From Streptomyces sp. GQFP (GTDB taxonomy: Bacteria; Actinomycetota; Actinomycetes; Streptomycetales; Streptomycetaceae), in contig NZ_CP089312.1 in NCBI RefSeq assembly GCF_021545335.1, forward strand, positions 7,936,001-8,000,000: a stretch of 64,000 bases of DNA, in the 5' to 3' direction. The translations under genes were made by a program, and so were the position numbers. Positions 9,075 to 19,673 of the stretch are shown here, in pieces (positions within the stretch are counted from its first letter, which is position 1; every line of letters starts with the position of its first letter). The notes under the pieces were generated by a model, which had not been told where the DNA came from, searched no databases, and saw only the letters and a list, made by a program, of their open reading frames with translations.

Positions 9075-9149
9075 GGGCGCGTAGCTCAGTGGTAGAGCGC
9101 CGCCCTTACAAGGCGGATGTCGGCGGTTCGAAACCGTCCGCGCCCACCA
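9075..9149 (+). tRNA. tRNA-Val (anticodon UAC)
   Basis: A complete cloverleaf is visible. The acceptor stem GGGCGCG pairs with CGCGCCC, the D arm is present (GCTC...GAGC), the anticodon stem CCGCC/GGCGG carries loop CTTACAA, and the T arm contains GGTTCGAAACC. The anticodon is TAC, hence valine. The 3' CCA is encoded (9147-9149). No integrated element or duplicated 3' end is seen beside it. Confidence 0.97.
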
Positions 9150-9158
9150 GGATCAGTA

Positions 9159-9190
9159 AGAGGCCCCCCGGCGGTTCCGCCGGGGGGCCT
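9159..9190 (+). terminator. Terminator behind tRNA-Val
   Basis: GAGGCCCCCCGGCG pairs with CGCCGGGGGGCCTC around a GTTC loop, followed by TTCG. It begins nine bases after the tRNA, so it is a strong intrinsic-type terminator. Confidence 0.9.
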
Positions 9191-9298
9191 CTTCGTACGG
9201 CTTCGTGCGGCGAGTGTGGTGAACACGACCTTCGGATCGGCCCCGTGCACCCGCCGGTTATCGTGAGCGGCAGTGCCGGTGGGATCAGAGGGGTTGCC

Positions 9299-10858
9299 GT
9301 GTCGCACGTGTCGGACGAGGGACGGCTCATCGCCGGGCGGTACCGGCTGACCGAGCAGATCGGCCGGGGCGGCATGGGCACGGTCTGGCTGGCCGCCGAC
9401 GAGATGCTCAACCGCCGGGTCGCGCTCAAGCGGCTGCACGAGGACTCGCGGTTCGCCGACGACGAGCTGGCCCTGATGTACGAGCGCACCCGCCGCGAGG
9501 CGCAGAGCGCCGCCCGGATCGCGCACCCGAACGTGGTCGTCGTCCATGACGTCGTCGAGGACGACGGGTTGCCCTGCATTGTCATGGAGTATGTCCATTC
9601 CACCACGCTGGGCGCTCTGCTCAAGAGCGGCGGAACCGTTTCGCCCGAGGAGGCAGCCCGGGTCGGCCGGGGCATGGTCGGCGCCCTGCGGGCCGCTCAC
9701 GAGGCTGGCGTACTGCACCGTGACGTCAAGCCGGGCAACGTCCTGCTCACCGAGGGCGGCCGGGTCGTCCTCACCGACTTCGGCATCGCCACGGCGACCG
9801 GGACCAGCACCCTCACCCGGACCGGCGAGATCGTCGGCTCCATCGACTACATGGCGCCGGAGCGCATCCAGGGCGACTCTCCCGGCCCCGCCTCCGACCT
9901 CTGGGCGCTCGGCGCGACCCTCTACCAGGCGGTGGAAGGGCAGCCGCCGTTCCGCAGGCTGACGCCGGTCGAGACGGCGTACTCCATCGTCACCGCGCCC
10001 GTGGAGCCGATGAAGCAGGCCGGACCGCTGGAGCCGCTGATCACGGCCCTGCTGGCCAAGGACCCGGCCGAGCGGCCCTCGGCGGAGGAGACGGAACTGG
10101 CGCTGCGGGCGGTCACCGAGGACACGGAGCCGCGCGCGTGGACGGCGTCCGGTCCGATGTCGATACCGGGACGGGGCGCGGATCCCGACCGCACCGGCGG
10201 CACCCGGAGGCGGACCGGCACCGGGAAGGCGGCCCCTGTACAGCCCCGCAAGGGGCGCGGGCGTCGCACCGTCCTCTGGAGCGCGGTCGCGGTGATCCTG
10301 GTCGCCGGGGCCACGGCGGGCGGCCTCTACTACCTGAACTCGCCCGGCGACGACGGCACGCGGAGCGCGGGCTCGGCGACGAGTCCCACCTCGACGTACG
10401 CCCCCTCGCCCGTCCCCGACGGCTACCACCTGGTCACGGAGAAGGCGCTCGGCGTCGCCTTCCCGGTGCCGGACGGCTGGACGCTGAGCAAGCGGACGTC
10501 CGGCGGGGTGGTCTACATCGACGAGACCAGGCTGGCCAGCATCACCATAGGCATCGTGGACCCCGCGGGCGACGCCCTGGCGCACTTCAAGGACATCGAG
10601 GCGAACACGAAGCTCAACTATCCCGGGGACAAGTACCGCAAGCTCTACATGCAGCGCACGACGTACCGGGGCCAGAAGGGCGCCATCTGGGAGTTCACCT
10701 TCGAGGGTCGGGCGCGTGTCTTCCACGGCATCAATCTCGGTTTCGGGCAGGAGGGCGGCCGGGAGTACGACATCTACGTCTCCGCGCCCGAGAAGCAGTG
10801 GGACACCTACCGGCCGGTCTTCGACCGGGTGCGGGAAGGTTTCCGCACCACCTCCTGA
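9299..10858 (+). CDS. Membrane Ser/Thr protein kinase
   Basis: The GTG at 9299 (VSHVSDEGR) has AGAGGGG six bases upstream. The 519-residue protein is a PknB-type kinase with a glycine loop IGRGGMG (21-27), catalytic Lys in VALKRL (K44), HRDVKPGN near 140 and DFG in TDFGIA. A Pro/Arg-rich juxtamembrane stretch is followed by one membrane segment at about 322-345. The roughly 150-residue extracellular domain has no name I recognise and is not a PASTA repeat. It should phosphorylate cytoplasmic proteins in response to an external cue. It is the first of three such kinases in this window. Confidence 0.93.
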   Translation: MSHVSDEGRLIAGRYRLTEQIGRGGMGTVWLAADEMLNRRVALKRLHEDSRFADDELALMYERTRREAQSAARIAHPNVVVVHDVVEDDGLPCIVMEYVHSTTLGALLKSGGTVSPEEAARVGRGMVGALRAAHEAGVLHRDVKPGNVLLTEGGRVVLTDFGIATATGTSTLTRTGEIVGSIDYMAPERIQGDSPGPASDLWALGATLYQAVEGQPPFRRLTPVETAYSIVTAPVEPMKQAGPLEPLITALLAKDPAERPSAEETELALRAVTEDTEPRAWTASGPMSIPGRGADPDRTGGTRRRTGTGKAAPVQPRKGRGRRTVLWSAVAVILVAGATAGGLYYLNSPGDDGTRSAGSATSPTSTYAPSPVPDGYHLVTEKALGVAFPVPDGWTLSKRTSGGVVYIDETRLASITIGIVDPAGDALAHFKDIEANTKLNYPGDKYRKLYMQRTTYRGQKGAIWEFTFEGRARVFHGINLGFGQEGGREYDIYVSAPEKQWDTYRPVFDRVREGFRTTS

Positions 10859-10879
10859 GGATCACTCACCCCCTGAGGG

Positions 10880-11233
10880 TCACTCGCCGCGCTCTTCGCG
10901 GTCTTCCCTCTCCTCGTGCGCGTGCTTGAGCCGCGTGCGTGCGTCCACCCGGTCCGGTCCCGTGACCTCGGCCCAGAAACGGTGGCCGCTCACGAACACC
11001 GCCAGCTCGTGCTCCCGGCGCCGCAGTTTCTCCACCTCGGCCTGTTCGTCGGCCGTCCAGCCCGGTGACGCGGGGCGCTCCACCTTGCGCCAGCCGCCGG
11101 TGTCACTGAAACCGTCCAGCGGCTCGACCGACCAGGGGAGCCGCTTCAGCAGGGTCGACAGCTCGGCCCGGACCTGATGCAGCTCCTCCTGGCCCGCCAG
11201 GAGGTCACTCGGGAAGTCATAGGTCGTCGCCAC
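10880..11233 (-). CDS. Small conserved hypothetical protein
   Basis: The 117-residue product starts MATTYDFPSDLLAGQEELH and is hydrophilic and largely helical, ending in a highly charged tail (HEEREDREERGE). There is no signal peptide or membrane segment. Coding bias is strong and the gene converges with the kinase gene with only 21 bp between the stops. I do not recognise a family; compact proteins of this type are common and conserved in Streptomyces. Confidence 0.75.
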   Translation of the reverse strand: MATTYDFPSDLLAGQEELHQVRAELSTLLKRLPWSVEPLDGFSDTGGWRKVERPASPGWTADEQAEVEKLRRREHELAVFVSGHRFWAEVTGPDRVDARTRLKHAHEEREDREERGE

Positions 11234-11354
11234 GCGGCAATGGTACGCCTGTTCGATTTTGGGATGCGAGTTCCTTCGGGGACTTCCTTCGCTCCTTCAC
11301 TCGGACGGGTCGGTTTCACGAGGAGGCGGTTGGTCTCCTGCGAACGGCGGTCGG

Positions 11355-11609
11355 TCAGAGGGTCCCGGCCCCCAGCTCCCGCACCACCCGCGTCGCCACC
11401 GGTACGTCCACGCCGTACCGTTCGGCCGCGCGGAGCAGGGCTCCGCCGATCGCGTCCAGCTCCAGCGGGCGGCCCGCCTCGGCGTCGCGCTGCATCGACG
11501 ACCTGGTGGCCGGGGCGAAGTCGTCGTAGCGGGCCAGGGCCTGGGCGGGGTCCGAGGGCCCGCCGGAGGCCAGGCTCACTGCCGCCGTCTCCTCGATCAG
11601 GGCGGTCGT
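11355..11609 (-). pseudogene. Remnant of a 2-dehydropantoate 2-reductase C-terminus
   Basis: About 84 residues can be read, from ALIEETAAVS through APATRSSMQRDAEAGRPLELD to VPVATRVVRELG. This matches the end of the ApbA/PanE C-terminal domain, where the ketopantoate reductase substrate site lies. The whole NADPH-binding N-terminal half is missing. Upstream on the same strand the frame continues only as an antisense shadow of the DUF2277 gene, and there is no credible start. I read it as a decayed fragment truncated by the DUF2277 region. Confidence 0.7.
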
Positions 11610-11637
11610 TCGTCGCGGTACGCGCGAGACTGGAGGC

Positions 11638-11880
11638 ATGTGCCGCAGTATCAAGACCCTTCGCCCGCCCGTCATCCCCGAGGAAGCCACCGAGGACGAG
11701 ATCAGGGCCGCCGCCCTCCAGTACGTCCGCAAGGTCTCCGGCTTCCGCACCCCGGCCGCCCACAACCGCGAGGTCTTCGAACACGCCGTCGACACGATCG
11801 CGGCGGCCACGGCCGAACTCCTTGCCGGGATCGAGGTCCGGGGTGGGGGTGGTGCGACGGCAGCCCGCCGCGCGTCCTGA
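11638..11880 (+). CDS. DUF2277 domain protein
   Basis: The 80-residue product begins MCRSIKTLRPP and contains the conserved run EIRAAALQYVRKVSGF, the signature of DUF2277. The function of the family is unknown. The start is chosen because family members begin with MCR; GGAGG lies only one base before the ATG, an unusually tight spacing. The gene is back to back with the reductase remnant, which suggests a rearrangement brought it here. Confidence 0.85.
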   Translation: MCRSIKTLRPPVIPEEATEDEIRAAALQYVRKVSGFRTPAAHNREVFEHAVDTIAAATAELLAGIEVRGGGGATAARRAS

Positions 11881-11903
11881 GGACGCGGCGACGGGCCGTC
11901 TTT

Positions 11904-11940
11904 AAGGGGCGCGGGGAACCGCGCGACAAGCCCCCACCGG
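11904..11940 (-). repeat. Dispersed repeat, subtype A copy
   Basis: On the minus strand the copy reads GGTGGGGGCTTGTCGCGCGG, then TTCCCCGCGCCCC. It lies between the convergent DUF2277 and alpha-galactosidase genes. Confidence 0.8.
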
Positions 11941-11975
11941 CCGGCAGCCAAAAGACTGCCCAACCGGCGGAGCCA

Positions 11976-13961
11976 TCAGCTCAAGGTCCACTTCTGGTTG
12001 TCCCCAGTGCCACAGGCCCACAGCACCATCTGCGTACCGTTGGCCGTGCCCGCGCCATACGCATCCAGGCACAGGCCCGCGTTGACGTTGGTGATCGTGC
12101 CGTCGCTGTTGACGTTCCACTTCTGGTTGTTGCCGCCGTGGCAGTCCCAGATGATGACCTTGGTGCCGTTGGCCGTGCCGTTGTCGTAGGCGTCCAGGCA
12201 CTTGTTGCCGTACACCACGAGTTCCTTGCGTGAGGTGTACGTCCAGGCCTGGTTGCGGCCGCCGTTGCAGTCCCACAGCGCGGCCTGGGTGCCGTTGGTG
12301 ATCGTGTTGTTGTGGATGTCCAGGCAGCGGCTCGACTGGGTGCCGACGACCAGGTTGCCGTTCGTACCGGGCACCGGCTGGACGGTCAGCGTGCCCAGGG
12401 TCGGGCCGTTCGTGACGGCGAGCGTGTTGGCGGCGCCCTTGGAGAGGGAGACCTGGACGGAGATCGTGCCCGGGGTCGAGCCGGTCGGCGGGAAGGACAC
12501 CGTGGTCGAGGTCTGGCCGTTGACCTTGAGGGTCGCCGTGCGGGCGGTGCTCGTGTTGTTCGTGTACGTGAAGTCGGCGACCGCGAGACCGGTGTTCGCC
12601 GCGTTCACGGCCGTGTAACTGCCGGCGGAGTTGGGCTCGTACGCGGTGGTCGCCGCCTCCGTGCCGCCGGTGATCGAGAGCATGACCGAGCCGCCGGCCG
12701 GGACACTGGCGGTGTAGCTGGTGGCGTACGAGCCGATGTTCGTACGGCTCCACAGGTCACGGACGGTCGCGGACGCGCTCGTCAGGCCCAGGTCGGCCCA
12801 GCGGACGGTGATGTTCTGGGTGGAGGAGGTGCGGTTGAGGAGCACGGTGGCACGCTTGCCGGTGCCGGACAGCACCTTCCCGTACACCTGCGCGCCCGAG
12901 ACGTCCTCGGCGACCTTGACGCCCTGGAGGCCGCGCGGGTCCTGGTCCACGGCGATGACCTCGGGGTTCTTGAGGATCGCGGCGGACTCGGCGGTCATCG
13001 TCGAGAGGTTGTTGCCGGCCAGCAGCGGGGCGCCTGAGATGGCCCACAGCGCCATGTGGGTGCGGTTCTGGGCGGCGGTGAGGCCCGTCATGCCGACCAT
13101 CAGCATGTCCGGGTCGTTGTAGTAGCCGGTGTGCTGGGCGGTGGGGTGCAGGCCCTGGTCGTAGTTGGACAGCATGTTCGACATCGAGGGGCTGTTGCCC
13201 CAGAAGATGATGTCGGTGCTGGTCCGGTACATGGGGGCGAGGCCCGGGGCCCAGTTCCAGGTGTTCTGGTAGCCCCAGTTGCAGATGGAGAGGGTGAGCG
13301 GGCGCCCGGTCGTGGCGGAGGCGGTGGCCACCGCGTCGCTGATCGCCTTGTACGTCGTCGCCGCGTCGAGGCCCTCGGCGTTACCGCCGCACCAGTCGAC
13401 CTTCACGAAGTCGAAGCCCCACTGGGAGAACTGGAGCATGTCCTGGGCGTAGTGGCCCTCGCTGCCGCTGCCCGGGGCGGCGGGGCGGCCCGTCGGGTAG
13501 TAGTAGCCGCAGCCGTCCTTGCCTGCGTCCGTGTAGATACCGGCCTTGAGGCCCTTGCTGTGGATGTAGTCGGCGATGGCGCTCATGCCGCCGGGCCACT
13601 CGGACTCGTCGACGGTGATGTTGCCGGCACTGTCCCGGGTGCCCTGCCACCAGCCCTCGTCGATGTTGATGTAGTCGTAGCCGGCCTCGGGCAGGCCGGC
13701 GGCGACGAACGCGTCGACCTGGCCCTTGATCACGTTGTGGTCGATGACCGACGCGAAGCTGTTCCAGGAGGCCCAGCCCATGGGGGCGGTGGGGACCGGG
13801 ATCTGGCGGGTGGAGGCGGCGACGGGGGTGGTGTTGTCGAGGGTGGGGGCATCTTCGGCGTGGGGTTGGGCGAAGACGAGGGCTGCGGCTGCGGCTGTTG
13901 CCAGGGCCAGGGCGCGGATTGCTGTGCGTCTGAAGAGGGATGAGCGTGGCGGGGGGTACAT
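11976..13961 (-). CDS. Secreted alpha-galactosidase (GH27) with ricin-type lectin domain
   Basis: The ATG at 13961 has GGGAG upstream. The 661-residue protein has a signal peptide (RRTAIRALALATAAAAALVFA, residues about 10-30). A GH27 catalytic barrel follows, starting near PMGWASWNSF, with the nucleophile motif VKVDWCGG and the acid/base region around DPDMLMVG. A beta-sandwich region, probably carbohydrate-binding (about 410-530), comes next. A C-terminal beta-trefoil with three QxW repeats (QAWTYTS, QKWNVNS, QKWTLS) completes it. It should release terminal alpha-galactose from plant galactosides outside the cell. Its upstream region carries no operator that I can identify. Confidence 0.93.
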   Translation of the reverse strand: MYPPPRSSLFRRTAIRALALATAAAAALVFAQPHAEDAPTLDNTTPVAASTRQIPVPTAPMGWASWNSFASVIDHNVIKGQVDAFVAAGLPEAGYDYINIDEGWWQGTRDSAGNITVDESEWPGGMSAIADYIHSKGLKAGIYTDAGKDGCGYYYPTGRPAAPGSGSEGHYAQDMLQFSQWGFDFVKVDWCGGNAEGLDAATTYKAISDAVATASATTGRPLTLSICNWGYQNTWNWAPGLAPMYRTSTDIIFWGNSPSMSNMLSNYDQGLHPTAQHTGYYNDPDMLMVGMTGLTAAQNRTHMALWAISGAPLLAGNNLSTMTAESAAILKNPEVIAVDQDPRGLQGVKVAEDVSGAQVYGKVLSGTGKRATVLLNRTSSTQNITVRWADLGLTSASATVRDLWSRTNIGSYATSYTASVPAGGSVMLSITGGTEAATTAYEPNSAGSYTAVNAANTGLAVADFTYTNNTSTARTATLKVNGQTSTTVSFPPTGSTPGTISVQVSLSKGAANTLAVTNGPTLGTLTVQPVPGTNGNLVVGTQSSRCLDIHNNTITNGTQAALWDCNGGRNQAWTYTSRKELVVYGNKCLDAYDNGTANGTKVIIWDCHGGNNQKWNVNSDGTITNVNAGLCLDAYGAGTANGTQMVLWACGTGDNQKWTLS

Positions 13962-14329
13962 GCGGCTCCCGAGGGGTTTGGTCGGTATTTCGAACTGTGA
14001 TCGGCGAACCGAACGAGGGGGCGCGCTGAAATTAGAGCGGGGGGAGGGTGAAGTCAACGGTTGTGGCAGAAGTGGGTTGTCCAACCGGGGGAATTGGGGC
14101 GGGGGTTGGGGCGCCTGAGGGGGTGGGGGTTCTGTTGTGGGGCGGGTGCGGGTCCGGTGGGGGCTTGTCGCGCAGTTCCCCGCGCCCCTATGGGGCGCGT
14201 CTCCTCGGCGCCCGTCGATCAGGCGCCCTTGATCGGGGCGCCGATTGTCCCTGGCGCCGATTTACCTGTGCGCGCCTGTTGCCCGTGCGCGCCTGTTCCT
14301 GTGCGCGCCCGTTGCCCGTGCGCGCCCGC
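13962..14329. other. Gene-free gap with repeats between alpha-galactosidase and DedA genes
   Basis: This 368-bp stretch holds the promoter side of the alpha-galactosidase gene, a short GGTTG/CAACC inverted repeat near 14078, one dispersed repeat copy (14157-14199) and most of a GTGCGCGCC tandem array next to the DedA stop. No coding region is convincing in it. Confidence 0.6.
14157..14199 (+). repeat. Dispersed repeat, subtype A copy
   Basis: The copy reads GGTGGGGGCTTGTCGCGCAG, then TTCCCCGCGCCCC followed by TATGGGGCGCG, which can form a terminal hairpin. It lies 130 bp downstream of the minus-strand DedA gene. Confidence 0.8.
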
Positions 14330-14352
14330 TTACCCGTGCGCGCCCGTTACCC
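14268..14352. repeat. Short imperfect tandem repeat at the DedA stop codon
   Basis: About five copies of a 15-17 bp unit related to CCCGTGCGCGCCCGTTA run through the DedA 3' end. The DedA stop lies inside the array, so its last residues (VTGAHG) are encoded by repeat units. Copy-number change would alter the protein tail. Confidence 0.75.
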
Positions 14353-14956
14353 GTGGGCGGCGCATCAGGAATGCTGCCCCCGCGCCCGCGCCGAACAGGG
14401 CCGCCACCGATACGCCCGTTGCCAGCCACGTCGCGCCCAGCCATTGGCCGCCGAAGTAGCCGAGGGCGACGCTGTACGCCGCCCAGGCGAGGCCGGCCAC
14501 GATGGACCAGGGGAGGAACTCGCCTACGCGGCGGTGGGCCGCGCCGGCGCCCAGGGAGACGACCGAGCGGCCTGCCGGGGCGAAGCGGGCGACGACGACC
14601 AGGATGCCGCCGCTTTGGGCGAGGGCCTGGCCGAGACGTTCCTGCGCGCTGGTCAGGCGTCGGGAGCGGGCGATCGCGCGGTCCAGTCGGGCCCCGCCGT
14701 GCCAGGCCAGCCGGTACGCCACGAGGTCGCCGAGGACCGATGCCGTGGCCGCGCACAGGGTGAGCGCCAGGATGTCGGGGACCTCCTGCGGCACCTGTCC
14801 GGTGGCCGCGCCCGAACCGGCGGCGGCAGCCGTGGCGGCCGTGATGACCAGGACGCCGCTCGGCAAAACCGGTACGAGGACGTCGAACAGGACGGACGCG
14901 CCCACCAGGGCGTAGATCCACGGGGTCCCGGTCAGTGACCCCACACTCTCAAGCAC
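14330..14956 (-). CDS. DedA-family membrane protein
   Basis: The GTG at 14956 (VLESVGSLTGTPW) follows GGGGAG by six bases. The 208-residue protein has several hydrophobic segments and the DedA/SNARE-associated core, including RFAPAGRSVVSLGAGAAH, which corresponds to the conserved RFxPGxR-type motif with a Gly-rich tail. DedA proteins act as lipid carriers or ion-coupled transporters in the inner membrane; the specific substrate here is not predictable. The C-terminus runs into a tandem repeat. Confidence 0.85.
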   Translation of the reverse strand: MLESVGSLTGTPWIYALVGASVLFDVLVPVLPSGVLVITAATAAAAGSGAATGQVPQEVPDILALTLCAATASVLGDLVAYRLAWHGGARLDRAIARSRRLTSAQERLGQALAQSGGILVVVARFAPAGRSVVSLGAGAAHRRVGEFLPWSIVAGLAWAAYSVALGYFGGQWLGATWLATGVSVAALFGAGAGAAFLMRRPRVTGAHG

Positions 14957-15171
14957 CGCAGACTCCCCGTGACTCCCCCGTTCGCCCGATCTCGTGCCGC
15001 TACCTCGCGGGGGAGCGGCGGGCGGCGTGTGACAGCCATACAGCGTACGCCTGGGGTCCGACAGGAGATCCACCGGGGGCTCATGTGTTCGCCACACCAT
15101 GTTCACTCCGACGCACGCGGTGCCCACCCCCTGGATGCGGGGATGGGCACCGGTGTACGGATCGGGTTGTG

Positions 15172-15612
15172 TCAGGCCGCTACCGGCGTCTTGTCACGCG
15201 ACGTCTTTGTCGCGGACGAAGAGCGCTTCGCGAACAGCCGGTCCACGCCGAAGGCGCCGGAGCCGGTGAAGACCAGCAGGAAGAACGCCCAGCAGAAGGC
15301 GGCGGCCAGTTCGCCCTGGTTCTGGATCGGCATGAGGGCGTTGGGCTGGTGGACGTCGAAGTACGCGTACGCCATCGCGCCCGAGGCGATGAACGCGGCG
15401 ACGCGGGTGCCGAGGCCCAGCAGGACCAGGCTGCCGCCGACCAGTTCGATCACGGCCGCGTACCAGCCGGGCCAGGCGCCGGCCGCGACGGTCTCCTCGC
15501 CGCCGAGGACGCCGAAGAGCGAACGGGCGCCGTGGCAGGCGAAGAGCAGGCCGACCACGATCCGGAAGAGGCCGATGGCGTAGGGCTGAGCGTTGTTGAG
15601 GCGAGCGGACAT
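15172..15612 (-). CDS. DoxX-family membrane protein
   Basis: The 146-residue product has four predicted membrane segments. It begins with the family-typical LFRIVVGLLFACHGARSLFG, followed by GGSLVLLGLGTRVAAF. DoxX proteins are small membrane proteins linked to quinone or redox functions, mostly uncharacterised. The C-terminal cytoplasmic tail is Lys/Thr/Ser-rich. It stands alone, 93 bp from the next same-strand gene. Confidence 0.88.
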   Translation of the reverse strand: MSARLNNAQPYAIGLFRIVVGLLFACHGARSLFGVLGGEETVAAGAWPGWYAAVIELVGGSLVLLGLGTRVAAFIASGAMAYAYFDVHQPNALMPIQNQGELAAAFCWAFFLLVFTGSGAFGVDRLFAKRSSSATKTSRDKTPVAA

Positions 15613-15705
15613 GTGGGGGATGTCTCCTTCGGTCTGAAGCGCTCCGTCCGGGGGACGGGGCGTTCCTGGGGGATGAACCGAGCGGGTAGTCCACCGTAGG
15701 GGGGC

Positions 15706-17796
15706 CTAATCGATGCTTGCAAGTTCAACATTTGGCCACCGCTTTACCTTCGGATGGGCCTCCGCTTGCCCTTCCGGTGTGCCTGTTTCTGCAGGTGGGG
15801 CTGCCCGCGAGGTCATGCGCAGTACCGCCCGTGCCACCGCGTCCGCGTCCGAGAGTGTGACCGAATCCACGCCTGGGCGGGCCCCGGCCGCGGTCACCCA
15901 GTGCACGCCCTCCGTGGGCACCCCGAAGGCCAACCTCCGTGCCTGGGGCCGACCTTGACGGTCCATCAGGAGGTACGGGCGCGGTGTCACGTCCAGTCCG
16001 CCCGTTTCGTAGCCGTCTATGACATGAGGCCTCGCTCCGCCCGTTCTCAGGAGTTGGGCGAGGAGAGGGTCGGCCGTGCGGCGCAGGTCGGGCTCCGGGA
16101 GTCGTGCCTCTATGAGCGAGGTCACGCGTACGGCCGAGCCCGGCACGTCGGGGGAGTGCGCCACCCAGGCCCCGTCCTCGGCCCGTACGTCGAGGCGGGG
16201 TCCGAGGATCTCCACCACGCCCGCCGTCACCAGCGCCGTCAGCTCCTCGACGCGTCGCCGGGGCGGTCCGATGGACAGGAAGGCGTTGAGCGGGGTGTAC
16301 CAACGGTCCAGGTCGTCCCGGCGCGAGTCGCCCGGCAGTCCGCCGTGGTCGACGATCAGCCGCAACTCGTTGCGCAGGTCGCGCAGTACGTCCTGGGCGG
16401 CCTTCACGGGCCCGTCGACATTGCCCAGCGCGGCCTGGGCGGCGTCCTCGCGCAGATGGGCCAGCAGCCAGCTCCGCCAGGCGGTGGCATCGGGGAAGAC
16501 CTGTCCGGCGTACGGCCGCGAAATCCGCTCCCAGGACCAGCGGTTGGCCTCCGTGACGCCGAACTCGTCGAGGACGGCCGCCTCTTGGGCGGTGCCGTGC
16601 GGGGCGGCGAGGAAGCGGTCCCGGAAGGCGTGGAGCGGGCGGCTCGTGAACTCGCGCGTACGCAACAGGGTTTCGTAGTAGACCGTCTCGACCTCCTTCG
16701 CCACCAGCGGCCATATCTCCGTGCGGAAGTCGGGTGCCTCGCCGGAGTCGGCGCGTTTGCGGAAGCCTGCTATCGCCTCGTCGGTGAGGACGAGCGGGGT
16801 GTGCCTGCCGTACGGGCCCTTCGCGTTGTCGCCGCGCGCCTGGTACGGGATGCCTCGCCGCGAACCGGCGTAGAGGCGTGGTTCGCGTCCGGAGGGAACG
16901 TAGCGCAGCCCGCCCTCGGGACCCTCCGGGCCGTGCGTGAAACGGCCGCCTCGGCCCGTCGTCAGGAGGGTGAGGTGGTCGAAGAAGTTGAGGCCCAGGC
17001 CGCGCAGCAGGACCGGTTCGCCGGGGGCGAGCGGGGAGAGGTCGACGTCGGCCGGGTTGGCGGGCGGGACGTGGCAGAGGCCGTGCCCGGTGGCGTACGC
17101 GGTGAGGTGCTGCTGTTCCTCGTCCGGGAGGAGGGGGAGGTGTCCCTGGGTGAGGACGACGGCCGAAAGGGCGGACAGGGTACGGCCGTTGGCGAGGGTG
17201 AGGGTCTGGCTGCCGTCGGGGGCGTCGTCGAGGCGGGTCGCGCGGGTCGCGTGGGTCTCGACGTGTACGGCGGGCGGCGCCTCGCGCACGGTCTTCGCGA
17301 ACACCCACTCCAGGTAACGCCCGTAGTGGGCGCGGGTCGGGTAGTCGTCCGGCCCCAACTCGCCTGTTCCGTCGCCCTCTTCGCGCGCCCACTCGTACAG
17401 GCTGGGGCCCGGGCGGACCGGGCCCGAGCAGTCCACGCTGTCGTCGGTGAAGAGGGTCACCTGGCAGGCCACCGTGTTCATCAGCAGCCGGGGCGACTGC
17501 GAGGTGCGCCAGACCTGGCCCGCGCCCGGCGGTGCCGGGTCGACGACATGGACGGTCAACCGGGCCCCGGGCGCCAGGAGTTCCGGCGCGGAGGCGCAGA
17601 GACGCTCCAGCACGCTGGTGCCGCGCGGCCCGGCACCGACCAGGGCGACGGACACGGCGGGGGGCCGGGGCGTGGCCTCCGGGACGGTCCTGGACGGCGG
17701 CTCGACGGGCGCTGGAGACAAGGCGGTTACTCCCGGGGCGTGTGGGGCGCGATGGCAGCAGACCGTCCACTGGAAGCGGACGGTCCGCCTCATCAT
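15706..17796 (-). CDS. Large FAD/NAD(P)-binding protein
   Basis: The dinucleotide-binding motif SVALVGAGPRGTSVLERL near residue 50 and DPAPPGAGQVWR match the N-terminal NAD_binding_9 family of large FAD/NAD(P)-binding oxidoreductases. It is about 696 residues if started at ATG 17796. That start lacks a good ribosome-binding site; a TTG at 17721 behind GGGAG is the alternative. LTQGHLPLLP and LLRGLGLNFFDHL are further conserved segments. It is presumably a cytoplasmic flavoprotein monooxygenase or oxidoreductase of unknown substrate. No partner gene is obvious; the next gene upstream encodes a PhoD-like phosphatase. Confidence 0.82.
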   Translation of the reverse strand: MMRRTVRFQWTVCCHRAPHAPGVTALSPAPVEPPSRTVPEATPRPPAVSVALVGAGPRGTSVLERLCASAPELLAPGARLTVHVVDPAPPGAGQVWRTSQSPRLLMNTVACQVTLFTDDSVDCSGPVRPGPSLYEWAREEGDGTGELGPDDYPTRAHYGRYLEWVFAKTVREAPPAVHVETHATRATRLDDAPDGSQTLTLANGRTLSALSAVVLTQGHLPLLPDEEQQHLTAYATGHGLCHVPPANPADVDLSPLAPGEPVLLRGLGLNFFDHLTLLTTGRGGRFTHGPEGPEGGLRYVPSGREPRLYAGSRRGIPYQARGDNAKGPYGRHTPLVLTDEAIAGFRKRADSGEAPDFRTEIWPLVAKEVETVYYETLLRTREFTSRPLHAFRDRFLAAPHGTAQEAAVLDEFGVTEANRWSWERISRPYAGQVFPDATAWRSWLLAHLREDAAQAALGNVDGPVKAAQDVLRDLRNELRLIVDHGGLPGDSRRDDLDRWYTPLNAFLSIGPPRRRVEELTALVTAGVVEILGPRLDVRAEDGAWVAHSPDVPGSAVRVTSLIEARLPEPDLRRTADPLLAQLLRTGGARPHVIDGYETGGLDVTPRPYLLMDRQGRPQARRLAFGVPTEGVHWVTAAGARPGVDSVTLSDADAVARAVLRMTSRAAPPAETGTPEGQAEAHPKVKRWPNVELASID

Positions 17797-17871
17797 GCCG
17801 CCGGGAGCTGAGAGAGCCGAGCACCGGGGACGGGGATCGCCGCCGGTGTGGGATGCCTCACTGCGGAAGCC

Positions 17872-19533
<1,662 letters not shown>

Positions 19534-19673
19534 GTTGATCACCCTCCTCCGTCGCACCGTACGGTACGGACGACGGGGGAGGGCGGGGAGGTTCCGTGCA
19601 TGGTGCATTTGATTGGCGGGTCGACCGGTGGCCTGTTCAGTGGCCGAACGGCCGACCGCCGCTCAGGAGTTGA

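Noticed and set aside
9075..9200. tRNA-Val as attachment site of an integrated element
   Set aside because: No integrase and no repeated tRNA 3' end are visible nearby, and the flanking genes look like ordinary chromosome.
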